The notes under the pieces: generated by a model
Told to the model about the DNA's origin: nothing
Databases searched by the model: none
What the model saw: only the letters and a program-made list of their open reading frames with translations
Shown: piece after piece, positions 1 through 5,083 of the stretch
How positions within the stretch are numbered: position 1 is the first letter of the stretch
Layout of the letters: each line of letters starts with the position of its first letter
NCBI GenBank assembly: GCA_031264825.1
Contig: JAISDL010000019.1
Span: 1-6,189, forward strand
Length of the DNA: 6,189 nucleotides
DNA from: Accumulibacter sp.
GTDB lineage: Bacteria; Pseudomonadota; Gammaproteobacteria; Burkholderiales; Rhodocyclaceae
Reading direction: 5' to 3'
Program-made: the position numbers and the translations under genes

Positions 1-86
1 ATGCGAACATGGTTTACGAGTGTCATTATAGCGGATGGAAATCAAGAGACAAGGGAATATGCTCGTTTTGAAACAGCTTTCAGTGC
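1..86. other. Left-edge segment, no recognisable gene
   Basis: This stretch is less GC-rich than the rest of the window. An open frame runs from the first base to a TGA at 100-102 (33 codons after an ATG at position 1). Its last codons lie inside a copy of an intergenic repeat (87-119), and I recognise nothing in the peptide. It could be the 3' end of a gene that begins outside the window, or plain intergenic DNA. I see no promoter or RNA gene. Confidence 0.3.
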
Positions 87-119
87 GCATAGCTTGGCGT
101 GAGCTTTAGCGATGCCCAA
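87..119 (+). repeat. ATAGGTTG-type palindromic repeat, copy A1 (degenerate)
   Basis: This copy reads GCATAGCTTGGCGTGAGC, then TTTAGCGATGCCCAA. It aligns with the better copy at 318-350 with a handful of substitutions. The two ends (CTTGG and CCCAAG) are partly self-complementary, so the unit could form a hairpin. It runs straight into the CAGGAGACAG array at 121. Confidence 0.6.
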
Positions 120-120
120 G

Positions 121-182
121 GTCAGGAGACAGGAGACAGATGTCAGGAGACAGAAAAGTTACCGGCGGCGTTGCCGCCGGAG
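121..182 (+). repeat. Composite repeat B1: CAGGAGACAG array plus GC hairpin
   Basis: The left part is a direct array with a 21-nt period (121-141, then 142-153) built from CAGGAGACAG. It is followed by an A-rich linker ending AAGTTA and a perfect hairpin, CCGGCGGC-gtt-GCCGCCGG (162-169 and 173-180). The 62-nt unit aligns without gaps to 215-276 with about 10 mismatches by hand count. No open frame is preserved between the copies, so this is a non-coding repeat. Confidence 0.75.
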
Positions 183-200
183 TGACGAAGCCCCACCAGT

Positions 201-214
201 ATAGGTTGGGGTGA
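201..214 (+). repeat. ATAGGTTG-type repeat, copy A2 (front half only)
   Basis: ATAGGTTGGGGTGA is identical to the first 14 bases of the copy at 320-333. It then breaks off directly into the second CAGGAGACAG array. The palindromic second half (AGCGATGCCCAAC) is missing, so this copy is truncated at the junction with B2. Confidence 0.65.
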
Positions 215-276
215 TTCAGGAGACAGGAGACAGGGGTCGGGAGACGGAGAAGTTAGCGGCGGCTTCGCCGCCAGAG
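215..276 (+). repeat. Composite repeat B2: CAGGAGACAG array plus GC hairpin
   Basis: This is the second copy of the unit at 121-182, about 84 percent identical and of the same length. It has a CAGGAGACAG-type array, an AGAAGTTA linker and a hairpin GGCGGC-ttc-GCCGCC (258-263 and 267-272). The loop differs from B1 (ttc instead of gtt) while the stem is kept. That suggests the fold matters more than the loop bases, but two copies are too few to prove it. Confidence 0.75.
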
Positions 277-291
277 AAAAATCCACGAGGC

Positions 292-318
292 GGGCAAGAT
301 GCCCACACTCCCAGAGTG
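292..318 (+). repeat. Two back-to-back small hairpins
   Basis: GGGC-aagat-GCCC (292-295 and 301-304) is followed within two bases by CACTC-cca-GAGTG (306-310 and 314-318). The second hairpin ends at the first base of the A3 repeat. Both are perfect but short. There is no T tract, so these are not intrinsic terminators. Confidence 0.45.
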
Positions 319-350
319 CATAGGTTGGGGTGAGCGCAGCGATGCCCAAC
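318..350 (+). repeat. ATAGGTTG-type palindromic repeat, copy A3 (best copy)
   Basis: GCATAGGTTGGGGTGAGCGC is followed by AGCGATGCCCAAC. The ends GTTGGG and CCCAAC are exact inverted complements (GTTGGG at 324-329, CCCAAC at 345-350) with GAGCGC-AGCG between. From memory, repeats of the form TAGGTTGGG...CCCAAC are scattered in intergenic DNA of many unrelated bacteria. Copies in this window are at 87-119, 201-214 and, inverted, 533-564. Confidence 0.7.
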
Positions 351-355
351 ACCTC

Positions 356-374
356 GCTTGCGCGAAGCGCAAGC
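356..374 (+). repeat. Perfect 8-bp hairpin
   Basis: GCTTGCGC (356-363), loop GAA, GCGCAAGC (367-374). It lies just after the A3 repeat and before a CAGGGATCAGGGTTCAG array (380-396) related to the B motifs. No T tract follows, so it does not look like a terminator. Confidence 0.5.
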
Positions 375-379
375 CATTT

Positions 380-396
380 CAGGGATCAGGGTTCAG
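380..396 (+). repeat. CAGGGATCAG-type short array
   Basis: CAGGGATCAGGGTTCAG repeats CAGG(G)NTCAG with a period of about 7-8 bases. It matches the variant of the B motif found inverted at 604-645, rather than the GAGACAG variant at 121-153. Confidence 0.45.
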
Positions 397-404
397 AAGA
401 CAAG

Positions 405-479
405 AACCGCGAAACACGGATACGCGCGAAAAAGTTTTGGGAATACAGGCCTTTCGCGTCTTTCGCGCCTTTCGCGGTT
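405..479 (+). repeat. Nested inverted repeat with TTTCGCG triplet array
   Basis: The outer arms are AACCGCGAAA (405-414) and TTTCGCGGTT (470-479), perfect over 10 bp. Inner arms GCGCGAAA and TTTCGCGC (461-468) pair next. The right side contains TTTCGCG three times at a 9-bp spacing (452, 461, 470). A transcript from either strand could fold into a long interrupted stem. From memory, TTTCGCG-type arrays of this form occur in intergenic regions of several proteobacteria. Confidence 0.6.
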
Positions 480-532
480 GAAATCGGTTTTCATCTGATC
501 CCCTCTTCCATCATTCATACGCATACGGAATC

Positions 533-564
533 GTTGGGGTTCGCTCCGCTCACCATCAACCTAT
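533..564 (-). repeat. ATAGGTTG-type palindromic repeat, copy A4 (inverted)
   Basis: Read on the minus strand this is ATAGGTTGATGGTGAGCGGA followed by GCGAACCCCAAC. It matches A3 except for a few substitutions and one extra base. It points opposite to A1-A3. Confidence 0.65.
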
Positions 565-573
565 ACCGCCGAT

Positions 574-593
574 GGGCACGGCACGCCGTGCCC
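574..593 (+). repeat. GGGCACGGC hairpin
   Basis: GGGCACGGC (574-582), AC, GCCGTGCCC (585-593): a perfect 9-bp inverted repeat with a 2-nt spacer (in RNA more likely an 8-bp stem with a 4-nt loop), followed by CTAC. From memory, GTAGGGGCACGGC...GCCGTGCCC repeats are found in intergenic regions of diverse bacteria. It is separated from the A4 repeat by only 9 bases. Confidence 0.6.
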
Positions 594-603
594 CTACGTG
601 CCG

Positions 604-645
604 ATCTGATCCCTGATACCTGACATCTGATCCCTGACACCTACC
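604..645 (-). repeat. 21-nt tandem repeat, two copies, overlapping the phosphatase stop codon
   Basis: Two 21-nt units stand head to tail (604-624 and 625-645). Both begin ATCTGATCCCTGA and differ at three or four positions near the end. On the minus strand the unit reads GTCAGGTATCAGGGATCAG plus AT. It has the same length, frame of CAG triplets and final CAGAT as the 21-nt unit at 121-141, so it is an inverted relative of B1. The stop codon of the phosphatase gene (641-643) lies inside the second unit. Confidence 0.7.
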
Positions 646-1408
646 CCCTGCCCGTTTTTTTCGGCGCTTCGACGAGTTTCAGGATGGCGACCGAAATATT
701 GTCGCCCGCGCCGCGCGCACGCGACCGGGCGCGCGTAATGAGGAGGTCGGAGGCTTCGCGCGCGGAATGCGAGGCGAGGACGTCGGCGAGTTCCGTGTCG
801 CTGAAATAACCCCACAGCCCGTCGGAACACAGCAGAAAGCTGTCCCCGACCTGTAAATCGTTCGACTCGCCGAAATCGACTTTCGGGACGCCCTTGCCGC
901 CGAGCGAGGTCGTCAGGACGTTCCGGTTCGGGTGCGCCAGTGCCTGCGCGGGGGTGATCTTCCCGCGCGCGACGAGTTGCTCGACGAAGGAATGGTCTAT
1001 CGTGTGAAAAGTCGCCTTGTCGCCCCGAAAACGGTAGAGCCGACTGTCGCCGCAGTGCGCCCAGATCACCATTCCCGGTTGGAGCAACATCATCACGGCC
1101 GTGCTGTGCGGGTCTTTTTCGTTGATGAAGCGCGACGCCTTGATCAGGACGTGCGCTTCGTTGAAAACCGCTTCGAGCATTTCGTGCGGGGATTCGGTCT
1201 TCGAGGAGTAGGATTCGAGATTGTTCCGGGCGGTATGGATGACCTGCTGCGCGGCGAGGACGCCCCCCGTGTGCCCACCCATTCCGTCCGCGACCACGGC
1301 CAGCGCGACTCCCTTTTCCTTCGGGTGAGGCAGAAGCGCGACGCGGTCCTGTTGCTCCTTTCGATCACCCTGATGCTGGGCGACGCACGCATCTATGATT
1401 ATTGCCAT
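641..1408 (-). CDS. PP2C-family Ser/Thr protein phosphatase
   Basis: 255-residue stand-alone PP2C (PPM) phosphatase, a metal-dependent cytoplasmic enzyme that removes phosphate from Ser/Thr of proteins. The family motifs appear in order: EQQDR (D21), VADGMGGH (D41-G42), HSTAVMML (101-108), AHCGDSRLYR (117-126), NVLTTSLG (163-170), LLCSDGLW (192-199, D196) and GAGDNISVAIL (233-243, D236). The acidic residues that hold the Mn/Mg pair are therefore present, and the enzyme should be active. The length equals a bare catalytic domain, with no membrane segment or extra domain. The ATG at 1406-1408 fits the usual family start; a weak GGGAAG lies about 14 bases upstream. No partner Ser/Thr kinase or FHA protein lies in this window, so the substrate is unknown. 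It is transcribed divergently from mtaD and its stop codon sits in a tandem repeat. Confidence 0.92.
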   Translation of the reverse strand: MAIIIDACVAQHQGDRKEQQDRVALLPHPKEKGVALAVVADGMGGHTGGVLAAQQVIHTARNNLESYSSKTESPHEMLEAVFNEAHVLIKASRFINEKDPHSTAVMMLLQPGMVIWAHCGDSRLYRFRGDKATFHTIDHSFVEQLVARGKITPAQALAHPNRNVLTTSLGGKGVPKVDFGESNDLQVGDSFLLCSDGLWGYFSDTELADVLASHSAREASDLLITRARSRARGAGDNISVAILKLVEAPKKTGRG

Positions 1409-1456
1409 ATTGTTACGAGTCGCTTCCCGACGGTGTCCTCTACTTTTTGGAAGAGT

Positions 1457-1485
1457 AGCATAGTTTCAAAGTCCGAGCCGTACAA
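1457..1485 (-). promoter_or_regulatory. Candidate sigma-70 promoter for the phosphatase gene
   Basis: On the minus strand, TTGTAC (1480-1485) and TATGCT (1457-1462) are separated by 17 bases. The -10 matches 4 of 6 consensus bases and the -35 only 3 of 6. The start of transcription would fall about 40 bases before the ATG. The spacing and local AT-richness are the support; the match itself is weak. Confidence 0.3.
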
Positions 1486-1521
1486 ACCTTTACAAACAAA
1501 CACGCGGAACGCGAAAAAATG

Positions 1522-1551
1522 CCGACTCCGCAACAAAAAATCGGGCATAAT
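1522..1551 (+). promoter_or_regulatory. Candidate sigma-70 promoter for the mtaD side
   Basis: CATAAT (1546-1551) matches the -10 consensus at 5 of 6 bases. A poor -35 (CCGACT, 1522-1527) lies 18 bases upstream. A transcript starting near 1558 would carry a leader of about 200 bases before mtaD, including the 53-codon ORF at 1599-1760. Apart from these candidate signals and that ORF, I see nothing in 1409-1756. Confidence 0.25.
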
Positions 1552-1598
1552 CCCTCGTGGAATGCCGACCCCGGTATTTCCCGTCGAAAAGCGATGAT

Positions 1599-1760
1599 AT
1601 GAACAAGAAATCAGCGGCGGAACGTCCAGAAAGACCGTTCAAAGTGCTTCTCAAGGGCTTCGCTTCATTCCCGGAAACATCCGGCGCCGTGTCGGCGGCG
1701 GATTCCGCGCTCGCCGCCGCTTGCGGACGCGCTTTGTACCCGGCGTCGGCTTTACGATGA
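1599..1760 (+). CDS. Doubtful 53-codon ORF overlapping the mtaD start
   Basis: The frame begins ATG AAC AAG AAA (MNKKSAAERPERPFK) and ends in a TGA that overlaps the mtaD ATG as ATGA (1757-1760). That geometry is typical of translationally coupled genes, and mtaD itself has no clear Shine-Dalgarno sequence. Against it: no good ribosome binding site before 1599, no family I recognise, and an Ala-rich C-terminal half that any GC-rich sequence could yield. It has no evident signal peptide, and I see no catalytic or binding motif. It could be a small protein, a leader ORF that feeds ribosomes to mtaD, or chance. Confidence 0.25.
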   Translation: MNKKSAAERPERPFKVLLKGFASFPETSGAVSAADSALAAACGRALYPASALR

Positions 1761-3085
1761 AAACCCCCGTCGACCTCCTGATCGAAGCGCGGTGGATCAT
1801 ACCGGTCGAACCGGCGCGCGTCGTCCTCGAAAATCACGCGGTCGCCGTCGACAAGGGCAGAATTGTCGCGATCCTGCGACAATCCGACGCCGCCGCGCGC
1901 TTTTCGCCCGCCCAGACGCAGACGCTCGCGCATCACATCCTGATCCCCGGCCTCGTCAACCTCCATACGCACGCGGCGATGTCGCTCTTGAGAGGGATCG
2001 CCGACGACCTTCCCCTCCAAAAGTGGTTGACCGAATATATCTGGCCGGTCGAGGCGAAGCACGTTTCCGAACGCTTCGTCCGCGACGGGACGACGCTCGC
2101 CTGCGCCGAGATGTTGCTCGGCGGGACGACGTGCTTCAACGATATGTACTTCTTTCCGAAAGAGGCGGCTTCTTCGGCGCTCAGACTCGGAATGCGCGCC
2201 GCGATCGGCCTCCTCGTCTTCGACTTCCCTTCGGCGTACGCCGCCGACGCCGACGATTATCTGAACAAGAACATGCAAGCGCGCGACGAACTCAAAAACG
2301 AGCCGCTGCTGAGTTTCTGCCTCGCGCCGCATTCGCCCTATACGGTCGGCGACCCAACCTTCGCCCGCGTTCTGACGCTCGCGGAACAATGCGACCTGCC
2401 GATCCATCTGCATCTGCACGAAACCCTCCGGGAAACGGAAGAGAGTACGCGGCAGTTCGGCGTCCGCCCGATCGAAAGGCTGCGCCGCCTCGGCCTGCTC
2501 GGCCCGGGCTTGATCGCCGTCCACAGCGTCCACCTCGAACCCGATGAAATCGCGCTCCTCGCGCGACACGGCTGCTCCGTCGCGCATTGCCCCAGCTCGA
2601 ACCTGAAACTCGCGAGCGGGATCGCGCCGATCGCGGCGCTCGCGGAGGAAGGCGTCAACGTCGGCTTCGGAACCGACAGCGCCGCGAGCAACAACCGGCT
2701 CGACCTTTTTTCCGAAATGCGCCTCGCCAGCCTGCTCGCAAAGGCTTCGAGCGGGAACGCCGAAGCCGTCGATACCCATCAGGCGCTGCACATGGCGACC
2801 TTGGGCGGCGCGCGCGCGCTCGGCCTCGGAGAGACGATCGGATCGATTTCGGTCGGAAAATCCGCCGATCTTTGCGCCATCCGCATTGACGACCTGCGTT
2901 TGCTTCCCTATTATGACGCTGCGTCGCTTCTCGTCTACTCGGCGGGACGGGAATTTGTCAGCGATGTCTGGGTCGCGGGGGAAAAGCGCGTCGAAAACGC
3001 GCGTTTACTTGGTTTTGATGAAAACGAGTTGATAAATTCAGTCTCTTTATGGCAGAATCGCCTTCATCCAGGTCGCACCCCCTAG
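1757..3085 (+). CDS. mtaD: TRZ/ATZ-family amidohydrolase, MTA/SAH deaminase type
   Basis: 442-residue cytoplasmic metal-dependent deaminase of the amidohydrolase superfamily. Members of this group deaminate 5'-methylthioadenosine and S-adenosylhomocysteine to inosyl products; some relatives act on other aminated rings, so the substrate is inferred. The metal site is complete: H70 and H72 in VNLHTH, H219 and E222 in HLHLHE, H256 in AVHSVHLE and D307 in GFGTDSAASNN. The N-terminal MKTPVDLLIEARWIIPVEP is the usual family opening, and GKSADL near the C-terminus is the small composite-domain signature. I chose ATG 1757 over an in-frame TTG at 1721 because the family start aligns there. No strong Shine-Dalgarno is visible; the ATG overlaps the end of a 53-codon ORF. 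With UbiG two genes downstream producing SAH, a role in clearing methylation by-products is reasonable. Confidence 0.9.
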   Translation: MKTPVDLLIEARWIIPVEPARVVLENHAVAVDKGRIVAILRQSDAAARFSPAQTQTLAHHILIPGLVNLHTHAAMSLLRGIADDLPLQKWLTEYIWPVEAKHVSERFVRDGTTLACAEMLLGGTTCFNDMYFFPKEAASSALRLGMRAAIGLLVFDFPSAYAADADDYLNKNMQARDELKNEPLLSFCLAPHSPYTVGDPTFARVLTLAEQCDLPIHLHLHETLRETEESTRQFGVRPIERLRRLGLLGPGLIAVHSVHLEPDEIALLARHGCSVAHCPSSNLKLASGIAPIAALAEEGVNVGFGTDSAASNNRLDLFSEMRLASLLAKASSGNAEAVDTHQALHMATLGGARALGLGETIGSISVGKSADLCAIRIDDLRLLPYYDAASLLVYSAGREFVSDVWVAGEKRVENARLLGFDENELINSVSLWQNRLHPGRTP

Positions 3086-3097
3086 ATTTTTTACGCA

Positions 3098-3125
3098 TTG
3101 CCCATTAGCATCTCGAATCGATAAC
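3098..3125 (+). promoter_or_regulatory. Candidate sigma-70 promoter for ompA
   Basis: TTGCCC (3098-3103) and GATAAC (3120-3125) are 16 bases apart, each matching 4 of 6 consensus bases. They lie in an AT-rich 88-base gap between mtaD and ompA. A transcript would begin about 40 bases before the ompA start. A strongly expressed porin would be expected to have its own promoter, and it has its own terminator downstream. Confidence 0.35.
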
Positions 3126-3161
3126 AAATATACCCGCAGTCTTTGATCAAATTTAACTGAA

Positions 3162-3166
3162 GAGGA
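3162..3166 (+). promoter_or_regulatory. Strong ribosome binding site of ompA
   Basis: GAGGA is followed by a 7-base spacer and the ATG at 3174. It is the best plus-strand Shine-Dalgarno in the window, in keeping with an abundant outer-membrane protein, and it fixes the start codon. Confidence 0.75.
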
Positions 3167-3173
3167 ATATTCG

Positions 3174-3821
3174 ATGAAAACATTGAAACACACCCTGATG
3201 GCCGTCGTCGCCACCACTCTCGGCCTTTGCGCCTCGCTCACCTACGCGCAAGCGCGTGTATACGCCGTCGACCAGCGCGGCGTCGTCGTCAAGAACGGCA
3301 CCGGCCTCTGCTGGCGCACCGGCTACTGGACGCCGGCCGCCGCCGCGCAGGACGCCGCGGGCTGCGAATGCGACAAGGACCTCCTGCCGCGCAACGTTTG
3401 CGAAAAGACGCCCGCGCCGCAACCCAAGGCCGTCATCGGTGATGAAAAAGTCACGCTGGCCGCCGACGCGCTCTTCGACTTCGGCAAAGCGGATCTGCGC
3501 CCCGAAGGCAAGGCCGCGCTCGACAACATCGTCGCCCGCTCGCAAAGCCTCGCGCTGGAAGTCGTGATCGCCGTCGGTCACGCCGACCGCATCGGTAGCG
3601 CCGCGCTGAACCAAAAGCTTTCCGAACGCCGCGCCGCCTCGGTGAAGTCCTACCTCCTCGCCAAGGGCATCCCGGCCAACCGCATCTACACCGAAGGCAA
3701 GGGTAGCCAACAACCGGCCACCAAGGCGGGTGAATGCGCCGGCGGCAAGAGCGCGAAGGTCATCGCGTGCCTGCAACCGGATCGCCGCGTCGATATCGAA
3801 ATCATCGGAACCAAGAAGTAA
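3174..3821 (+). CDS. ompA: OmpA-family outer-membrane/peptidoglycan-binding protein
   Basis: 215-residue exported protein. Residues 1-27 are a signal peptide: a Lys/His n-region, the hydrophobic LMAVVATTLGL, and likely cleavage after TYA or AQA. Residues 28-76 form a short segment with VVKNGTGLCWRTGYWTP and four cysteines (46, 64, 66, 76), as in betaproteobacterial OmpA proteins recalled from memory. There is a Pro-rich linker near 79-85. The OmpA C-terminal domain spans about 95-212: LFDFGKADLRP, then GHADRIGS and LSERRAASVKSYL. D138 and R153 hold the positions that bind diaminopimelate in peptidoglycan. The usual GHTD is GHAD here. C188 and C199 probably form a disulfide. There is no eight-stranded barrel like that of E. 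coli OmpA, so this is the short form that links the envelope to the cell wall. Confidence 0.92.
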   Translation: MKTLKHTLMAVVATTLGLCASLTYAQARVYAVDQRGVVVKNGTGLCWRTGYWTPAAAAQDAAGCECDKDLLPRNVCEKTPAPQPKAVIGDEKVTLAADALFDFGKADLRPEGKAALDNIVARSQSLALEVVIAVGHADRIGSAALNQKLSERRAASVKSYLLAKGIPANRIYTEGKGSQQPATKAGECAGGKSAKVIACLQPDRRVDIEIIGTKK

Positions 3822-3837
3822 TCTTTCCGAACCCTTG

Positions 3838-3870
3838 AAAAGCCCCGCCCCGATGGTGGGGCTTTTTTTA
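3838..3870 (+). terminator. Intrinsic terminator after ompA
   Basis: AGCCCCGCC (3841-3849), loop CCGAT, GGTGGGGCT (3855-3863): a 9-bp stem with one G-U pair in RNA. AAA/TTT pairs extend it, and it ends in a run of seven T. It lies 17 bases past the ompA stop. It should end most ompA transcripts, leaving ubiG to readthrough or to its own start in the 36-base gap that follows. Confidence 0.9.
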
Positions 3871-3905
3871 TTCAGAAAAGGAATGATCCAGACCCAAACC
3901 GCCCC

Positions 3906-4607
3906 ATGTCCGCCAACACAGACCCCGTCGAACTCGACAAGTTCAGCCGCGCCGCGCACCGCTGGTGGGACCCGGAAAGCGAATTCAAACCGCTTCACCG
4001 GATCAACCCGCTCCGCGTCGAATGGATCGAGCGCCACATCGAAACGGCGGGAAAAAACTTCCTCGATCTGGGCTGCGGCGGCGGAATCCTCTCGGAAAGC
4101 CTCGCGCGGCGCGGCGCAAAAGTGCTCGGAATCGACCTCTCCGAAAAAGCCCTCGGCGTCGCCCGTCTCCACAGCCTCGATGCCGCGCTCGATATCGATT
4201 ACCGGGCGATCTCGGTCGAAGACCTCGCGGCGGAAACACCCGGCGCATTCGACGCGGTCGCGTGCATGGAAATGCTCGAACACGTTCCCGACCCCGAAAG
4301 CGTCGTCTCGGCGTGCGCGAAACTCCTAAAGCCCGGCGGACACGTCTTTTTTTCGACGATCAACCGCAGCCTCACGGCCTACCTCTCGGTGATCGTCGGC
4401 GCGGAAAATCTCTTGAGAATCCTCCCGCCGGGAACGCACGAGTTCGCGCGCTTCATCCGCCCGTCGGAACTTGCCCGCTCGACGAGGAAATTCCGCCTCG
4501 AAACGGACGACCTGACCGGCTTCGCGTACAACCCGGTGACACAAACGTGCCGGATGTGCAAGAGCGTCGACGTCAACTACCTGCTCCACGCGCGGCTTCT
4601 TCCATGA
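3906..4607 (+). CDS. ubiG: Ubiquinone biosynthesis O-methyltransferase UbiG
   Basis: 233-residue SAM-dependent methyltransferase, close to the 240 residues of E. coli UbiG. It performs both O-methylations of ubiquinone synthesis, at the inner face of the cytoplasmic membrane. UbiG hallmarks are RWWDPESEFKPLHRINPLR (19-37), the SAM-binding FLDLGCGGGILSES (52-65), GIDLS with the acidic ribose-binding D77, CMEMLEHVPDP (120-130), KPGGHVFFSTINR, the membrane-associating segment around VGAENLLRILPPGTHEF, and a C-terminal VDVNYLLHARL. All key motifs are intact. The ATG at 3906 matches the family start although no clear Shine-Dalgarno precedes it. Leucine codons are overwhelmingly CTC (20 of 29 by hand count). 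In the betaproteobacterial arrangement I remember, gph (phosphoglycolate phosphatase) follows ubiG; here an acetyltransferase overlaps its stop codon instead. Confidence 0.95.
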   Translation: MSANTDPVELDKFSRAAHRWWDPESEFKPLHRINPLRVEWIERHIETAGKNFLDLGCGGGILSESLARRGAKVLGIDLSEKALGVARLHSLDAALDIDYRAISVEDLAAETPGAFDAVACMEMLEHVPDPESVVSACAKLLKPGGHVFFSTINRSLTAYLSVIVGAENLLRILPPGTHEFARFIRPSELARSTRKFRLETDDLTGFAYNPVTQTCRMCKSVDVNYLLHARLLP

Positions 4608-5083
4608 ACCCGACGTCGATCGAAAACACGCAAGACGCGCGCGTCGAATTTGCGCGGGCCTCCGACCTCGACGCGATGGCCGACCTTTTGGCCGAACTCT
4701 TCGCGCTCGAAGGCGATTTTCATCCCGAACGCGAAAAACAGCGCGCGGGCCTGCGCCTCGTCCTCGAAAATCCTGAAATCGGCCAGCTTTTCGTCCTGCG
4801 CGCGGAGGGGCGCGTCGCCGGTATGGCGAACGCACTGATCACCGTCAGCACGGCCGAGGGTAAAAAAGTCGTCCTGCTCGAAGACGTGATCGTCGCAAAG
4901 GATCTCCGGCGCCGGCGTTTCGGGCGCCTCTTGGTCGAAACGGTCTGCGAATGGGCCGGCGCGCGCGGCTTTTCGCGCCTGACGCTGCTCGCCGACAAAA
5001 CCAACGAAAACGCGCAGGCTTTTTACCAAAGCCTCGGCTTCACGCGCTCGGCGATGCGCGTCCTGCGGAAAAACCTTGCCTAA
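4604..5083 (+). CDS. GNAT-family N-acetyltransferase
   Basis: 159-residue single-domain acetyltransferase of the GNAT fold, which moves an acetyl group from acetyl-CoA to an amine. Visible elements are the N-terminal ARASDLDAMADLLAELF helix (17-33), the strand LLEDVIV (91-97), the acetyl-CoA pyrophosphate loop RRRRFGRLL (102-110, an R-x-x-x-x-G type loop) and motif B, NENAQAFYQSLGF (134-146). The acceptor cannot be told from sequence; small molecules or protein termini are both possible. The ATG overlaps the ubiG TGA as ATGA (4604-4607), and no Shine-Dalgarno is seen, so translation is probably coupled to ubiG. The stop codon overlaps that of the convergent dinD. Codon usage (CTC-rich) matches ubiG, so it belongs to the resident genome. 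Confidence 0.88.
   Translation: MNPTSIENTQDARVEFARASDLDAMADLLAELFALEGDFHPEREKQRAGLRLVLENPEIGQLFVLRAEGRVAGMANALITVSTAEGKKVVLLEDVIVAKDLRRRRFGRLLVETVCEWAGARGFSRLTLLADKTNENAQAFYQSLGFTRSAMRVLRKNLA

Noticed and set aside
121..250. Iterons of a replication origin
   Set aside because: The repeats are irregular and are interrupted by hairpins; there is no AT-rich unwinding region, DnaA box or rep gene in the window.
121..276. CRISPR array in the CAGGAGACAG region
   Set aside because: The repeats are contiguous, short and degenerate, without unique spacers of even length, and no cas gene is near.
1..640. tRNA or other standard RNA gene in the left gap
   Set aside because: The hairpins are isolated. 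I found no cloverleaf, T-loop GTTCRA context or CCA end. The folds belong to repeat units.
1490..2791. Long minus-strand open frame (433 codons) opposite mtaD
   Set aside because: It is the antisense shadow of a strongly supported amidohydrolase. Its translation is Arg/Glu/Ala/Asp-rich with no recognisable motif, as expected opposite GC-rich codons.
3876..3905. Upstream ATG at 3883 as the ubiG start
   Set aside because: It is out of frame with UbiG (23 bases from the accepted start), and the family N-terminus fits 3906.
3153..4283. Minus-strand open frame (376 codons) across ompA and ubiG
   Set aside because: It crosses an intrinsic terminator and two genuine plus-strand genes, and has low-complexity composition. 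It is a GC-driven shadow.
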